Counted from the first letter of the stretch, positions 10,291-19,068 are shown. The stretch is 63,235 bases of DNA from Ferrovibrio sp. (GCF_002796975.1 NZ_PEKV01000001.1:24483-87717), one strand, 5' to 3'. The notes: a model not told the origin generated them from the sequence alone. Numbers and translations are program-made.

Positions 10291-10337
10291 GTTTTGGGAA
10301 TAAAGTCAAGTAAAGCCAGCCGGAGCTGGCCCCTGGC

Positions 10338-10523
10338 TTACTGCGCCGGATGACGCACCGGCAGAACCAGCAGCAGGCCGACGCCGAGCAGCGCGGCACC
10401 CGCCAGCATGGCCGACATCCGGTCGTTGTCGGCAATGGCAGCCGCGGCAATGGCGGCCGCGACGATCCCGATCAGCACAACCTTCTTGTTGCCCGGCTGC
10501 ACCTGCATGTCCCGAAACTGCAT
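10338..10523 (-). CDS. Small two-helix membrane protein, uncharacterised
   Basis: The 61-residue product starts at ATG 10521-10523 behind a good ribosome site (GAGGGGAAGACAGTC). It has a short polar N-terminus (MQFRDMQVQPGNKK), a hydrophobic helix VVLIGIVAAAIAAAAIA, a short DNDR turn, then a second helix AMLAGAALLGVGLLLVLPV and a basic tail. No family is recognised. The start site and codon use support a real gene. It stands alone, facing the ABC permease gene across the phased CTTAT array, with palindromic repeats upstream. Confidence 0.6.
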   Translation of the reverse strand: MQFRDMQVQPGNKKVVLIGIVAAAIAAAAIADNDRMSAMLAGAALLGVGLLLVLPVRHPAQ

Positions 10524-10696
10524 GACTGTCTTCCCCTCAGACGCCGCGCGATGCGGCGCTTACCTGCCTGCCAAATTGGACCCGGGGGCAGCATAGCGAA
10601 GGGATAAAAAAATCCGAGGTAAATTTATGGATAGGAATGTCGCAGGCCCAACTGCGGCAACGCTTCGCTGACGGTCAGGCATCAAAATCAAAAATC

Positions 10697-10795
10697 GTCA
10701 TGCCCGGCCTTGTGCCGGGTCTCCATCTCCATATCGGCCTAGTCATGGCCTTGCAGAACTGACAGATGGATCACCGGGACAAGCCCGGTGATGAC
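10697..10795. repeat. Paired hairpin repeat GTCA...CCAT / ATGG...TGAC, copy 1
   Basis: The left half is GTCAT, then stem CCCGGC/GCCGGG around CTTGT (10703-10719), then TCTCCAT. The right half is ATGGATCACCGGG (hairpin 10770-10792 around ACAAG) ending ATGAC. The two halves are mirror images, so the whole has terminal inverted repeats about 100 bp apart. Similar elements are widespread in alphaproteobacterial intergenic DNA and resemble REP/BIME sequences. Copies recur at 10852, 12668 and 21394. The 10524-10972 interval otherwise shows no gene. Confidence 0.75.
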
Positions 10796-10851
10796 GATTG
10801 TCGGGCTCGGAACCAGGAGTTGAAGGCCGGATATTGCCTCACCCTCCTTGT

Positions 10852-10942
10852 GTCATGGCCGGGCTTGTCCCGGCCACCCACGCCTTGCCGGCACTGCTTG
10901 AAAAAGAAAGACGTGGATGCCCGGCACAAGGCCGGGCATGAC
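10852..10942. repeat. Paired hairpin repeat, copy 2
   Basis: The left hairpin TGGCCGGG/CCCGGCCA around CTTGT is at 10856-10876 and is followed by CCCACG. The right hairpin ATGCCCGGC/GCCGGGCAT around ACAAG is at 10917-10939, preceded by CGTGG and followed by GAC. The outer GTCAT/ATGAC and inner CCACG/CGTGG boxes are inverted copies of each other. It has the same architecture as copy 1 but different stem sequences, so the two are related by layout rather than by recent duplication. Confidence 0.75.
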
Positions 10943-10972
10943 GGGGATGGGTTGGCGAAAGCGCCGCGCTGC

Positions 10973-11416
10973 CTAAACCAGAATCTTCTCCAGCGCGGCG
11001 CGGATGCGCGGTGGGATCGGCGCCGGTTTCTGCACGCCGCGTTCGACGAAGACATGTACGAAATGGCCGGTGGCGGCGGGATGCGGCTCGCCCTGCCTGA
11101 ACAGCGCTATCTCGTGCCGCGCGGATGAATTGCCGAGCTTCACCGTGCGCAGCCAGCCTTCCACCGTTTCCGGGTAGTTCAGCGATTTGTGGAAGCGGCA
11201 GCCGCTTTCCACCAGCAGGCCGATCACCTTGTCATTCGGCATGTCGAGCCCACCGAAGCGGATCATGTAGTCGTTCACCAGCGTGTCGAAATAGGCGTAA
11301 TACTGCACGTTGTTGACATGCTGGTAGACGTCGATATCCGACAGCCGGGTCGGGATCAGCAGGCTGTGGCGATAGTTCTCGCGGACTTCCAGCTTGGGGT
11401 CGACAGCGTCAGTCAT
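10973..11416 (-). CDS. Acyl-CoA thioesterase (hotdog fold, 4HBT family)
   Basis: The 147-residue protein is a single hotdog domain that hydrolyses acyl-CoA thioesters. It shows PTRLSDIDVYQHVNNVQYYAYFD, matching the 4HBT pattern R..D.D..gHvNN..y..yfe with the catalytic Asp, then RFHKSLNYPETVEGWLRTVKLGNSS and a final beta strand with ATGHFVHVFV. The start lies 4 bp after the iron alcohol dehydrogenase stop, so the two genes are probably co-transcribed. Substrate unknown; relatives act on 4-hydroxybenzoyl-CoA or short- to medium-chain acyl-CoAs. Confidence 0.9.
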   Translation of the reverse strand: MTDAVDPKLEVRENYRHSLLIPTRLSDIDVYQHVNNVQYYAYFDTLVNDYMIRFGGLDMPNDKVIGLLVESGCRFHKSLNYPETVEGWLRTVKLGNSSARHEIALFRQGEPHPAATGHFVHVFVERGVQKPAPIPPRIRAALEKILV

Positions 11417-11420
11417 CGGC

Positions 11421-12587
11421 TCAGAGCGCCTGTTCGTAGATCTTCAGCGCGTCGTCGTAATTGACCTCGCGCGGATTGTTGACCAGCAGGCGCTGCTGGT
11501 TCATCGCGTCTTTCGCCAGCATCGGCAGGTGATTATGGCTGATGCCGACCTGGCGCAGCTGCTTCTCCAGCTTCACGTCGTCGATGATGGCTTCCAGTTC
11601 GGCGAGCAGCGCACCGGCGCCTGCTGATGGAGTGCTGAAACTCTTGCCCGGAAGCAGGATCGGCGCCAGTTCGGCATACTGGCCTGCCGCCAGCGGCACT
11701 TCGAGATTGAAACGCAGCACATGCGGCAGCATCAGCGCATTCGACAGGCCATGCGGCACATGGAAATGCCCGCCCACGGGGTAAGCCAGCGCATGCACCG
11801 CCGCGACCGGTGCATTGGCAAAGGCCATGCCGGCGAGCATGGCGCCGAGCAGCATTTCCGAGCGCGCCGCGCGGTCCTTCATGCCTTCGGGCGAACAGAC
11901 CGTGCGAATGTTTTTTGAAAGCAGACGCAAAGCCTCGCGGCCGAGCGCATCCGACATCGCATTCTTCTTGTTCTTCGAGGTATAGGCCTCGATGGCATGC
12001 ACCATGGCATCGACACCGGTGGCGGCGGTCACATGGCGCGGCAGGCCGAGCGTCAGGTCGGCATCGAGCAGGGCGATATCGGGCAGCAGCAGCGGCGAAA
12101 CCACACCCTTCTTCTCGCTCTCACCCGTGGTGATGATGGCGATGCCGGTGACTTCCGAACCGGTGCCCGCCGTGGTCGGCACCTGGATCAGCGGCAGGCG
12201 TTTGCCGCGCGCATTGCCAACGCCGTAGATCTCCGACAGCGGCTGCGTCGCAATGGGGAGGAAGGCGACCAGCTTGGCGATGTCCATCGACGAACCGCCG
12301 CCGAAACCGATCACGCCATCCGCCTTGAAGTCCCTGGCGACCTGCACGGCCTCATGCACCAGCTTTTCCGGCGGGTCGGCCTCGGTGCGGTCGTAGATGG
12401 TGACGGCAATGCCGGCGGCCTTCAGGCTGTCCAGCCCGGCCTGCGGCAGGCCCAGTTTCATGACGCCCGGATCGGTCACCAGCACCACGCGGCTGGCGCC
12501 CAGTTCGGCTATCAGCGGCCCGAGTTTGGCGCTGGCGCCGGGTTCGCAGTAGACCCGCCGGGTGGTTTCGAAACTCAGGGTGGTCAT
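11421..12587 (-). CDS. Iron-containing alcohol dehydrogenase
   Basis: The 388-residue protein belongs to the group III (Fe-dependent) alcohol dehydrogenases that interconvert alcohols and aldehydes with NAD(P). Visible are the nucleotide-binding GVIGFGGGSSMDIAK, the signature PTTAGTGSEVT, and metal ligands Asp and His in GVDAMVHAIEAYTS plus the His residues in AAVHALAYPVGGHFHVPHG. The ATG at 12585-12587 follows TTTTGGAGGATCCGCC, which fixes the start, so a longer frame is rejected. It is followed at once by a thioesterase gene. The substrate is not evident. Confidence 0.93.
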   Translation of the reverse strand: MTTLSFETTRRVYCEPGASAKLGPLIAELGASRVVLVTDPGVMKLGLPQAGLDSLKAAGIAVTIYDRTEADPPEKLVHEAVQVARDFKADGVIGFGGGSSMDIAKLVAFLPIATQPLSEIYGVGNARGKRLPLIQVPTTAGTGSEVTGIAIITTGESEKKGVVSPLLLPDIALLDADLTLGLPRHVTAATGVDAMVHAIEAYTSKNKKNAMSDALGREALRLLSKNIRTVCSPEGMKDRAARSEMLLGAMLAGMAFANAPVAAVHALAYPVGGHFHVPHGLSNALMLPHVLRFNLEVPLAAGQYAELAPILLPGKSFSTPSAGAGALLAELEAIIDDVKLEKQLRQVGISHNHLPMLAKDAMNQQRLLVNNPREVNYDDALKIYEQAL

Positions 12588-12667
12588 GGCGGATCCTCCA
12601 AAAATGCTTATTTGCCAAAAGGGTAGCATCGGCCGGGATAGACGAAAAAGTCCTCGGCCGGCGAAAA

Positions 12668-12733
12668 ATGGGACCCGCGGGTCAAGCCCGCGGGTGACAA
12701 ATGATTATTGATCGTCATGCCCGGGCATCCCAT
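12668..12733. repeat. Paired hairpin repeat, copy 3 (right half shortened)
   Basis: ATGGGA at 12668 precedes a hairpin CCCGCGGG/CCCGCGGG around TCAAG (12674-12694) and TGAC. Then comes GTCAT (12714-12718) with a collapsed core GCCCGGGC and ATCCCAT. The outer boxes ATGGGA/TCCCAT and inner boxes TGAC/GTCA are inverted copies. The right hairpin lacks the usual 5-base loop, as if an arm was deleted. It lies in the 12588-12912 gap upstream of argD, with no other gene seen in that gap. Confidence 0.65.
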
Positions 12734-12871
12734 TTCCGTTGCGCCCGCAACACCTTGGCAACCATTGCGCCCATACATTCGCTGAATTGACACAAGGCCT
12801 TAGCGGCCCGTAGAATCCGGTCTTACCGCCAGCCCGGCCGCGTAAACCCGGAGCTGGCGTCAATTTTTTCA

Positions 12872-12892
12872 GGGCCTGAACGATTCAGGCCC
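12872..12892 (+). promoter_or_regulatory. Perfect 9-bp stem hairpin in the argD leader
   Basis: GGGCCTGAA at 12872-12880 and TTCAGGCCC at 12884-12892 pair perfectly across a 3-base loop, ending 20 bp before the argD start codon and 9 bp before its ribosome site. A T-run precedes rather than follows it, so it is not an argD-strand terminator. It may be an operator dyad or an mRNA leader hairpin affecting argD translation. It does not look like the classical AT-rich ARG box. Confidence 0.55.
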
Positions 12893-12912
12893 CGTATCCA
12901 GGGAGAGGTGTC

Positions 12913-14100
12913 GTGAGCGAAGCATTGATGTCGACCTACGCAAGGCAGGACCTTGCGTTCGAGCGGGGCGAGGGGTCTTACCTTTTCACCGCTGACGGTC
13001 GACGTTATCTGGACTTCGGCTCCGGCATCGCGGTCACCGCGCTCGGCCACGCCCACCCGCATCTGGTCAAGGCGATCCAGGAGCAGGCGGCCAAGCTGTG
13101 GCATACCTCCAACCTGTTCCGGATTCCGGAGCAGGAGAAGCTGGCCGAGCGGCTGGTGGCCAATTCCTTTGCCGACAAGGCCTTCTTCTGCAACTCGGGC
13201 GCCGAGGCCAATGAAGGCGCCGTGAAGGTGGCCCGCAAGTATTTCGCCGTGAGCGGCAAACCCGAGAAATTCCGCATCATCACCTTCGATGGCGCCTTCC
13301 ACGGCCGCACGCTCGGCATGCTGGCGGCGACCAACAATGCCAAATACCTGGAAGGCTTCGGCCCCAAGGTGGAAGGCTTCGACCAGGTCGCCTTCAGCGT
13401 GAAGGCGGCGAAGGACGCGATCACGCCGGAGACGGCGGCGATCATGATCGAACCAATCCAAGGCGAGAGCGGCATCCGCAGCGTGCCGACCGAAATGCTG
13501 CGCGGCCTGCGTCAGCTCTGCGACGAGCATGGCCTGCTGCTGATCCTGGACGAGATCCAGACCGGCATGGGCCGCACCGGCAAGCTGTTCGCCTATGAAT
13601 GGTCGGGCATCGAGCCGGACATCATCTCGCTGGCCAAGGGCCTGGGCGGCGGTTTCCCGGTCGGCGCGGTGCTGGCCACCAAGGAAGCGGCCAAGGGCAT
13701 GACGCCGGGCACGCATGGCACGACCTTCGGCGGCAACATCATGGCGATGACGGCGGGCAATGCCGTGCTGGACGTGATGCTGGAGCCGGGCTTCTTCGAT
13801 GGCGTGCAGAAGCGCTCAAGCTATTTCATGCAGCAGCTCGTCATGCTGAAAGATCGCTATCCCGAGGTGATCGAGGATGTGCGCGGCCAAGGTTTCCTCA
13901 TGGCCGTGAAGACCAAGATTCCGAACACCGAGTTCCAGACCGCACTGCGCGACGAGCATGTGCTGGGCGTTCTGGCCGGCGACAATACGCTGCGCCTGAT
14001 TCCGCCGCTGACCGTGCCGGAAAAGGATATCGCCGAGGGCATCCACCGGCTCGAAGCCGCCTGCCAGAAGCTGACGGACAAGTCGAAAGCCGCCGCATGA
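12913..14100 (+). CDS. argD: Acetylornithine/succinyldiaminopimelate aminotransferase
   Basis: ArgD is a PLP enzyme that makes N-acetylornithine in arginine synthesis and often doubles in lysine/DAP synthesis. The 395-residue protein has [28 protein letters not shown] with the cofactor Asp near 213, the Schiff-base Lys242 in [14 protein letters not shown], and [10 protein letters not shown] chose GTG 12913 because CAGGGAGAGGTGTC precedes it; an ATG at 12928 is an alternative. Its stop overlaps the argF start (ATGA), and argD-argF-hslO is a conserved alphaproteobacterial operon. A perfect hairpin lies just upstream. Confidence 0.95.
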   Translation: MSEALMSTYARQDLAFERGEGSYLFTADGRRYLDFGSGIAVTALGHAHPHLVKAIQEQAAKLWHTSNLFRIPEQEKLAERLVANSFADKAFFCNSGAEANEGAVKVARKYFAVSGKPEKFRIITFDGAFHGRTLGMLAATNNAKYLEGFGPKVEGFDQVAFSVKAAKDAITPETAAIMIEPIQGESGIRSVPTEMLRGLRQLCDEHGLLLILDEIQTGMGRTGKLFAYEWSGIEPDIISLAKGLGGGFPVGAVLATKEAAKGMTPGTHGTTFGGNIMAMTAGNAVLDVMLEPGFFDGVQKRSSYFMQQLVMLKDRYPEVIEDVRGQGFLMAVKTKIPNTEFQTALRDEHVLGVLAGDNTLRLIPPLTVPEKDIAEGIHRLEAACQKLTDKSKAAA

Positions 14101-15056
14101 TCACCGGACAGAACGGCAAGGCGGGCATCCGCCATTTCATCGACCTGGACCAGTTCGCGCCGGATACGCTGCGCGGCATCCTGAGCCATGCCGTGCGCAT
14201 GAAGGCCGGCCGCAAGGGCCTGCCCAAGGGCACCGTGGAAAAGGATCGCCCGGGCCGCGACCGGATTCTGGCGATGATCTTCGAGAAGCCCTCGACCCGC
14301 ACGCGGCTGTCGTTCGACAGCGCGATGCGCCAGCTCGGCGGCGAGACCATCGTGGTGCGCGGAGACGAACTGCAGCTTGGCCGCGGCGAAAGCATCGCCG
14401 ACACCGCCAAGATCCTGTCGGCCAATGTCGATGCCATCATGATGCGCACCAGCAAGGCCGCGAACCTGCGCGACCTGGCCGCCAATGCCTCCGTGCCGGT
14501 GATCAACGGCCTGACCGATGCCAGCCATCCCTGCCAGGTGATGGCCGACGTGATGACATTCGAGGAGAAGCTGGGTCCGATCAAAGGCCAGAAGCTCGCC
14601 TGGGTCGGCGACGGCAACAACATGGCGACCTCGCTGATCCATGCTGCCGTGCAGTTCGGCTTCCGCCTCGATCTTGCCTGCCCGCCCGAACTGCAGCCCG
14701 ACCCCAAGGTGCTGAAATGGGCCGAGGAACGTCAGGGCCAGATCCATGTGGTCAGCGATCCTGCCGATGCGGTGAAGGACGCCGCCTGCGTGATCACCGA
14801 CACCTGGGTGTCGATGGGCCAGAAGGATGCCGACCAGCGGCACAAGATCCTGGCGCCGTTCCAGGTCAATGCCGACCTGATGCGCAAGGCCGCGCCGAAT
14901 GCCATCTTCATGCACTGCCTGCCGGCGCATCGCGGCGAGGAAGTGACCGCCGAGGTGATCGACGGTCCGCAGTCTGTTGTGTTCGACGAGGCGGAAAACC
15001 GCCTGCATGCCCAGAAGGCCATCCTGGCCTGGTGTTTCGGAACCGAGGCCCCCTAG
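14097..15056 (+). CDS. argF: Ornithine carbamoyltransferase
   Basis: ArgF makes citrulline from ornithine and carbamoyl phosphate in the cytoplasm. The 319-residue protein carries the carbamoyl-phosphate motif STRTR at 66-70, HPCQ at 144-147 (in [11 protein letters not shown]), WVGDGNNM, and the ornithine-site [11 protein letters not shown] near residue 273. The ATG at 14097 overlaps the argD stop by four bases, fixing the start and implying translational coupling; the frame is open further upstream but that part runs over argD. hslO begins 32 bp after the stop. Confidence 0.96.
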   Translation: MITGQNGKAGIRHFIDLDQFAPDTLRGILSHAVRMKAGRKGLPKGTVEKDRPGRDRILAMIFEKPSTRTRLSFDSAMRQLGGETIVVRGDELQLGRGESIADTAKILSANVDAIMMRTSKAANLRDLAANASVPVINGLTDASHPCQVMADVMTFEEKLGPIKGQKLAWVGDGNNMATSLIHAAVQFGFRLDLACPPELQPDPKVLKWAEERQGQIHVVSDPADAVKDAACVITDTWVSMGQKDADQRHKILAPFQVNADLMRKAAPNAIFMHCLPAHRGEEVTAEVIDGPQSVVFDEAENRLHAQKAILAWCFGTEAP

Positions 15057-15088
15057 GTCATCGCGTCCAGCCGCATTATATTAGGCCC

Positions 15089-16033
15089 GTGAGTACAGCA
15101 TCCCTTCACGACGACCTGTCGCTGCCGTTCCAGATCGAGCAGTGCGATGTGCGCGGCCGTCTCGTGCGGCTGGGGCCCGCGCTCGACCGCATGCTGGCGC
15201 GGCATAATTATCCCGAGCCGGTCGCGCATCTGCTGGCCGAAGCCACCGCGCTGGTCGGCACCATGGCCAGTGCACTGAAATTCGACGGCATCTTTTCGGT
15301 GCAGGCCAAGGGCGACGGCCCGGTCTCGACCCTGGTGGTGGATTTCCGCACGCCGGGCGATCTGCGCGGCTATGCCAATTTCGATGCCGAACGCCTCGAC
15401 GGGCTGGAGCTTGGCCCCGGATCGGAGCGCGGCCTGATCCCGCTGCTGCTCGGCAAGGGCTATCTCGCCTTCACCATCGATCCGCAGGGCGAGGATATGG
15501 AACGCTACCAGGGCATCGTCGACCTGACAGGCGCGACCCTGGCTGAAGCGGCGCATGCCTATTTCGCGCAGTCGGAGCAGCTGAATGCCCGCATCGTGCT
15601 GGCAGCCTCGCATCGCAAGGCCGCCGGCGAAGCCCGCCGTCACTGGCGCGCCGGCGGCATCCTGCTGCAGCAGCTGCCGCTGCAGTCGGGCGGGCTGTCG
15701 ATGGAGGACAGAACCTTCGCCTGGGAGAAAGTGACGGCCCTGCTGGGCACGACAAAGCCCGAGGAACTGACCGATCCGGCGCTGGGCCATAATGAGCTGC
15801 TGTTCCGCCTGTTCCACGAAGACGGGGTACGGGTTTATGAGGCCGCCGCGCTGCAGGACCGCTGCACCTGCTCGCAGGACAAGGTGCAGGGCATCCTCGC
15901 CACCTTCAGCCCGGACGAGATCGCCGATATGGCCACCCCGGACGGCCTGATCACGGTGACCTGCCAGTTCTGCAGCGACAGCTACAGCTTCCCGGCCGAA
16001 GCCGTTCAGACCGGCGCCAGCGGCCAAAACTGA
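15089..16033 (+). CDS. hslO: Redox-regulated chaperone Hsp33
   Basis: Hsp33 is a cytoplasmic holdase activated by oxidative unfolding. The 314-residue protein has the N-terminal core domain (GPVSTLVVDFRTPGDLRGYA and GKGYLAFTIDPQ) and the C-terminal redox switch with zinc-binding C-x-C at Cys259/Cys261 (DRCTCSQDK) and C-x2-C at Cys292/Cys295 (TCQFCSDSY). I placed the start at GTG 15089, where conserved sequence begins after the argF stop; no strong ribosome site is visible. It completes the argD-argF-hslO unit. Confidence 0.93.
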   Translation: MSTASLHDDLSLPFQIEQCDVRGRLVRLGPALDRMLARHNYPEPVAHLLAEATALVGTMASALKFDGIFSVQAKGDGPVSTLVVDFRTPGDLRGYANFDAERLDGLELGPGSERGLIPLLLGKGYLAFTIDPQGEDMERYQGIVDLTGATLAEAAHAYFAQSEQLNARIVLAASHRKAAGEARRHWRAGGILLQQLPLQSGGLSMEDRTFAWEKVTALLGTTKPEELTDPALGHNELLFRLFHEDGVRVYEAAALQDRCTCSQDKVQGILATFSPDEIADMATPDGLITVTCQFCSDSYSFPAEAVQTGASGQN

Positions 16034-16231
16034 CCCCCTCGCGCAACCGCACGGCGACAAAACCGGTTTTCAGGCGTTTCTAGCCTCAAGGTCGGCCATT
16101 CCCCACCTGCAGTCCGCCGCCGCCCGGAGTTTACGCTCCGGCACCGCGGCCCCGCCGTTGTCATTGGCCGGGCCTTGAATTTGCCCTATTTCGCCGCCTA
16201 TTTGGGGGCGGAAAACAAGGAGAAACGACCC

Positions 16232-16843
16232 ATGTCTACCCGCCTCGCCCGTGTACTTGCCCTGCCCCGCCTGCTGGCTGTGGCGGGCCTTGCCCTGGTG
16301 GCTGTCGCCTGCGGCGGCCCGATGGAAAAGTCGATCCTGCCCGAGATCACCTTCACCAGCCAGCCGAAGCTGACCTTCGCCGCCAGTTCGGTGGAAACCA
16401 TCATGGAATACCAGCCGACGGCGCAGCCGCCGCATATCGAACTGGCGATCCCGCAGCCGCCGGCCAGCGTGGCGATGCGCTGGACGCGCGACCGCGTCGC
16501 TATCGACAACAGCCAGCAGAACCGCGTCACCGTGATCGTGCGCAAGGCAAGCGTGACCGAGGTCGACCTGAAGAAGACGCCGGGCCTGCGCGGCAGCTTC
16601 ACCGAAGACCAGGTCGCCCGTTTCGACACCGAGGTGGAAATGGCGGTCGAGGTGCGCGATGCCCGCGGCTTCCGCGTCGGCGAGGCGCAGGCCTCGGCGC
16701 GCCGCTCCAATTCGATGAGTGAAAAGGCGACCCTGAACGACCGCGACCGCCTGATCCACGACCTGGTGCGCGAGACCATGATGGACGTCAATCGCGAGCT
16801 GGAGCGTAACATCCGCCAGTATATGCCGCTTTACGTCCGGTAA
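16232..16843 (+). CDS. Putative lipoprotein, uncharacterised
   Basis: The 203-residue protein starts at ATG 16232 behind AACAAGGAGAAACGACC. It has a basic N-terminus, a hydrophobic segment LLAVAGLALVAVAC and a lipobox-like LVAVAC followed by GG, so it is predicted to be lipidated at that Cys and anchored in the envelope. The mature part is soluble and proline-rich early (EYQPTAQPPHIELAIPQPP), then alternates strands and ends in a charged helix with NDRDRLIHDLVRETMMDVN. No named family was recognised. It stands alone after hslO and is followed by a strong palindrome. Confidence 0.75.
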   Translation: MSTRLARVLALPRLLAVAGLALVAVACGGPMEKSILPEITFTSQPKLTFAASSVETIMEYQPTAQPPHIELAIPQPPASVAMRWTRDRVAIDNSQQNRVTVIVRKASVTEVDLKKTPGLRGSFTEDQVARFDTEVEMAVEVRDARGFRVGEAQASARRSNSMSEKATLNDRDRLIHDLVRETMMDVNRELERNIRQYMPLYVR

Positions 16844-16861
16844 GCCGTTAAGCCCCTGAAA

Positions 16862-16889
16862 TCTCTCCGTACGTATACGTACGGAGAGA
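16862..16889. promoter_or_regulatory. Perfect 28-bp palindrome
   Basis: Bases 16862-16889 read identically on both strands; the left half is TCTCTCCGTACGTA. In RNA it would give a 12-bp stem with a TATA loop. No T-run follows, so it is not a standard intrinsic terminator. It lies 18 bp after the lipoprotein stop and 137 bp before the 2-hydroxyacid dehydrogenase start. It could be an operator for a dimeric regulator or a transcript-end hairpin. Confidence 0.65.
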
Positions 16890-16933
16890 GGCGGCACCTG
16901 CCGCAAGGTCATTCTTTAGGCAAAGGTTTTCGG

Positions 16934-16960
16934 CCCGGTCGAGGGTTTGTCTCGACCGGG
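16934..16960. promoter_or_regulatory. Perfect 10-bp stem hairpin upstream of gyaR-like gene
   Basis: CCCGGTCGAG at 16934-16943 pairs perfectly with CTCGACCGGG at 16951-16960 across a 7-base loop. It ends 66 bp upstream of the dehydrogenase start. Together with the 28-bp palindrome 44 bp earlier it makes this short interval unusually structured. Operator or leader element; no T-run supports termination. Confidence 0.5.
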
Positions 16961-17026
16961 TCGATCTGCTAGAGAAGCCCAAGAAACTCGCTCTGAAACA
17001 CTCCTGCCGGGAAGCGGAAACGCCTT

Positions 17027-18019
17027 ATGCCAACGCCGAAAAAGCGCCCCCTGGTGATCGTGACCCGGAAACTGCCGGACCCGATCGAAACCCGGATGAT
17101 GGAGCTGTTCGACACCAGGCTGAACATCGCCGACAAGCCGATGGGCCAGGCCGAGCTGATCGAGGCGGTGAAGGCCGCCGACGTGCTGGTACCGACCATC
17201 ACCGACAAGATCGACGGCGCGGTGCTCGCCCATGCCGGGCCTAACTTTCGCCTGATCGCCAATTTCGGCACCGGCGTCGATCACATCGATCTGGCTGCCG
17301 CCCGCCAGCGCGGTATCACCGTCACCAACACGCCGGGCGTGCTGACCGAAGACACTGCCGACATGACCATGGCGCTGATCCTCGCCGTGCCGCGCCGCCT
17401 GGTGGCCGGCGCCAGCGCGCTGCGCGACGGCAGTTGGGAAGGCTGGTCGCCGACCTGGATGCTGGGCCAGCGCATCTGGGGCAAGCGGCTCGGCATCATC
17501 GGCATGGGCCGCATCGGCCAGGCCGTCGCCCGCCGCGCCAAGGCTTTCGGCCTGTCGATCCACTATCACAACCGCAAGCGCGTGCATGAGAGCATCGAGC
17601 AGGAGCTGGAAGCGACCTACTGGGAAAGCCTCGACCAGATGCTGGCGCGCATGGACATCATTTCGGTGAACTGCCCGCACACGCCGGCCACCTTCCACCT
17701 GCTGTCGTCGCGCCGGCTCGACCTGCTGCCGCCGCATGCCTATGTGGTGAACACCGCGCGCGGCGAGGTGATCGACGAGAACGCGCTGGTGCGCAAGCTG
17801 CGCAAGGGCGAGATCGCCGGCGCCGGGCTGGACGTGTTCGAGCATGAGCCGGCGGTCAACCCCAAGCTGCTGGAACTCGGCAACGTGATCCTGCTGCCGC
17901 ATATGGGCTCGGCCACCCTGGAAGGCCGCATCGACATGGGCGAGAAGGTGCTGATCAACATCAAGACCTTCGCCGACGGCCATGCGCCGCCGGACCGCGT
18001 GATTGCCGGCCTGCTCTAA
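17027..18019 (+). CDS. D-2-hydroxyacid dehydrogenase (glyoxylate/hydroxypyruvate reductase type)
   Basis: The 330-residue NAD(P)-dependent enzyme reduces 2-oxoacids to D-2-hydroxyacids. It has ANFGTGVDHIDLAAARQRGI, the Rossmann motif GIIGMGRIGQAVARRAKAFG near residue 155, the catalytic Arg in NTARGEVIDE, the Glu in GLDVFEHEP and the His in LLPHMGSAT. This pattern fits the GyaR/GhrB glyoxylate or hydroxypyruvate reductase group, although other 2-oxoacids cannot be excluded. The ATG at 17027 lies after two strong dyads, suggesting dedicated control. It appears monocistronic. Confidence 0.9.
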   Translation: MPTPKKRPLVIVTRKLPDPIETRMMELFDTRLNIADKPMGQAELIEAVKAADVLVPTITDKIDGAVLAHAGPNFRLIANFGTGVDHIDLAAARQRGITVTNTPGVLTEDTADMTMALILAVPRRLVAGASALRDGSWEGWSPTWMLGQRIWGKRLGIIGMGRIGQAVARRAKAFGLSIHYHNRKRVHESIEQELEATYWESLDQMLARMDIISVNCPHTPATFHLLSSRRLDLLPPHAYVVNTARGEVIDENALVRKLRKGEIAGAGLDVFEHEPAVNPKLLELGNVILLPHMGSATLEGRIDMGEKVLINIKTFADGHAPPDRVIAGLL

Positions 18020-18127
18020 GCTGCGAATCGCGCTTTCCTGCCTTCAGGGCTGGTCCGGGCCGGAATATTTCAATTCCAGCCGGGCGGCGGCTGGGCCATA
18101 CTGCCGGATGTTACAAAGTTCTTCCGG

Positions 18128-19060
18128 ATGACAGCCCTGACCATCTACGCGCCCTGCCCGCCCCGCTTCAGCGATTTGCTGGAGTCGCATTCCCGTTTCA
18201 TTTCCTCGATGGGCAAGCAGGTGCAGATGGGTCGCCGCCTGCAATGCGAACGCATCGATTTCGGCGCCATCAAGCTGATGGGCAAGAACCTGACCCGCGC
18301 CTCGCTGCCGATGTGCAAACTCAGCTGCGCCGACCTGCGCGAAAGCAGCTTCGCCGAAGCCGAGATGATGGCCTGCGACCTGAGCGCGGCCGACCTGACC
18401 GCGGCCAATTTCATCAGGGCCGATCTGCGCGGTGCCGACTTGAGCCGCGCCGTGCTGACCAACACGCGTTTCAACGATGCCCAGCTCGGGCCCTATCAGT
18501 CGTCGCAGGATCTCGCCAGCCAGACGACGCGACTGCATGCCGCCAAGATCACCGGTGCCAGCTTCTCCGGCGCCACGCTGGTGGAAGCGGCCTTCGACAA
18601 GGCCAATCTGCAGGACACCTCATTCGCTTATGCGCGGCTGGACAATGTCAGCTTCCGCGGCGCCGATCTGCGCGGCGCCAGTTTCGCCAAGGCCGATCTC
18701 GGCACCGGCATGGCTGACGTGATCGAATCCGCCGGCGGCAAGGTGGAGCGCCCGATGGGCGCGGAGCATCTGCTGGAGGCCATCGCCCAGCATGCCGAAT
18801 GGATCGCCAGCGACGGCCGGCGCGGCAGCCGCGCCGTGCTGCATGGCCTGAACCTCACCGGCGCGAAACTGATCGCCGCCGACCTGAGCGGCGCCGACCT
18901 GAGCGAAGTCAATCTCGCCGGCGCGGATCTCTCCGGCGCCAAGCTGATCTGCACGGATCTGCGCAACGCCAATCTGAGCCGCACGCGGCTGGCCGAGGCC
19001 GATTTCCGCGGCGCCATGCTGGATGGCTGCTTCGGCTTCCATCCGAGTGGAAGTTTGTAG
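18128..19060 (+). CDS. Pentapeptide-repeat protein
   Basis: The 310-residue protein has two pentapeptide-repeat blocks, about 45-115 and 150-195, plus a third at about 240-300. Units follow A(D/N)LxG, as in ADLRGADLSRA and GADLSEVNLAGADLSGA, and should fold as right-handed quadrilateral beta helices. Between blocks is a short helical linker AIAQHAEWIASDGRRGSRA. The same H..W...G..A pattern occurs in the pentapeptide protein beside cheD at 53.5 kb. No signal peptide or membrane segment. Role unknown; proposed ideas for the fold include DNA mimicry and protein scaffolding. Confidence 0.85.
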   Translation: MTALTIYAPCPPRFSDLLESHSRFISSMGKQVQMGRRLQCERIDFGAIKLMGKNLTRASLPMCKLSCADLRESSFAEAEMMACDLSAADLTAANFIRADLRGADLSRAVLTNTRFNDAQLGPYQSSQDLASQTTRLHAAKITGASFSGATLVEAAFDKANLQDTSFAYARLDNVSFRGADLRGASFAKADLGTGMADVIESAGGKVERPMGAEHLLEAIAQHAEWIASDGRRGSRAVLHGLNLTGAKLIAADLSGADLSEVNLAGADLSGAKLICTDLRNANLSRTRLAEADFRGAMLDGCFGFHPSGSL

Positions 19061-19068
19061 CTCCGACA

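Noticed and set aside
16862..16889. Intrinsic terminator for the lipoprotein gene
   Set aside because: The stem is followed by GGCGGCACC rather than a T-run, so the standard criterion fails.
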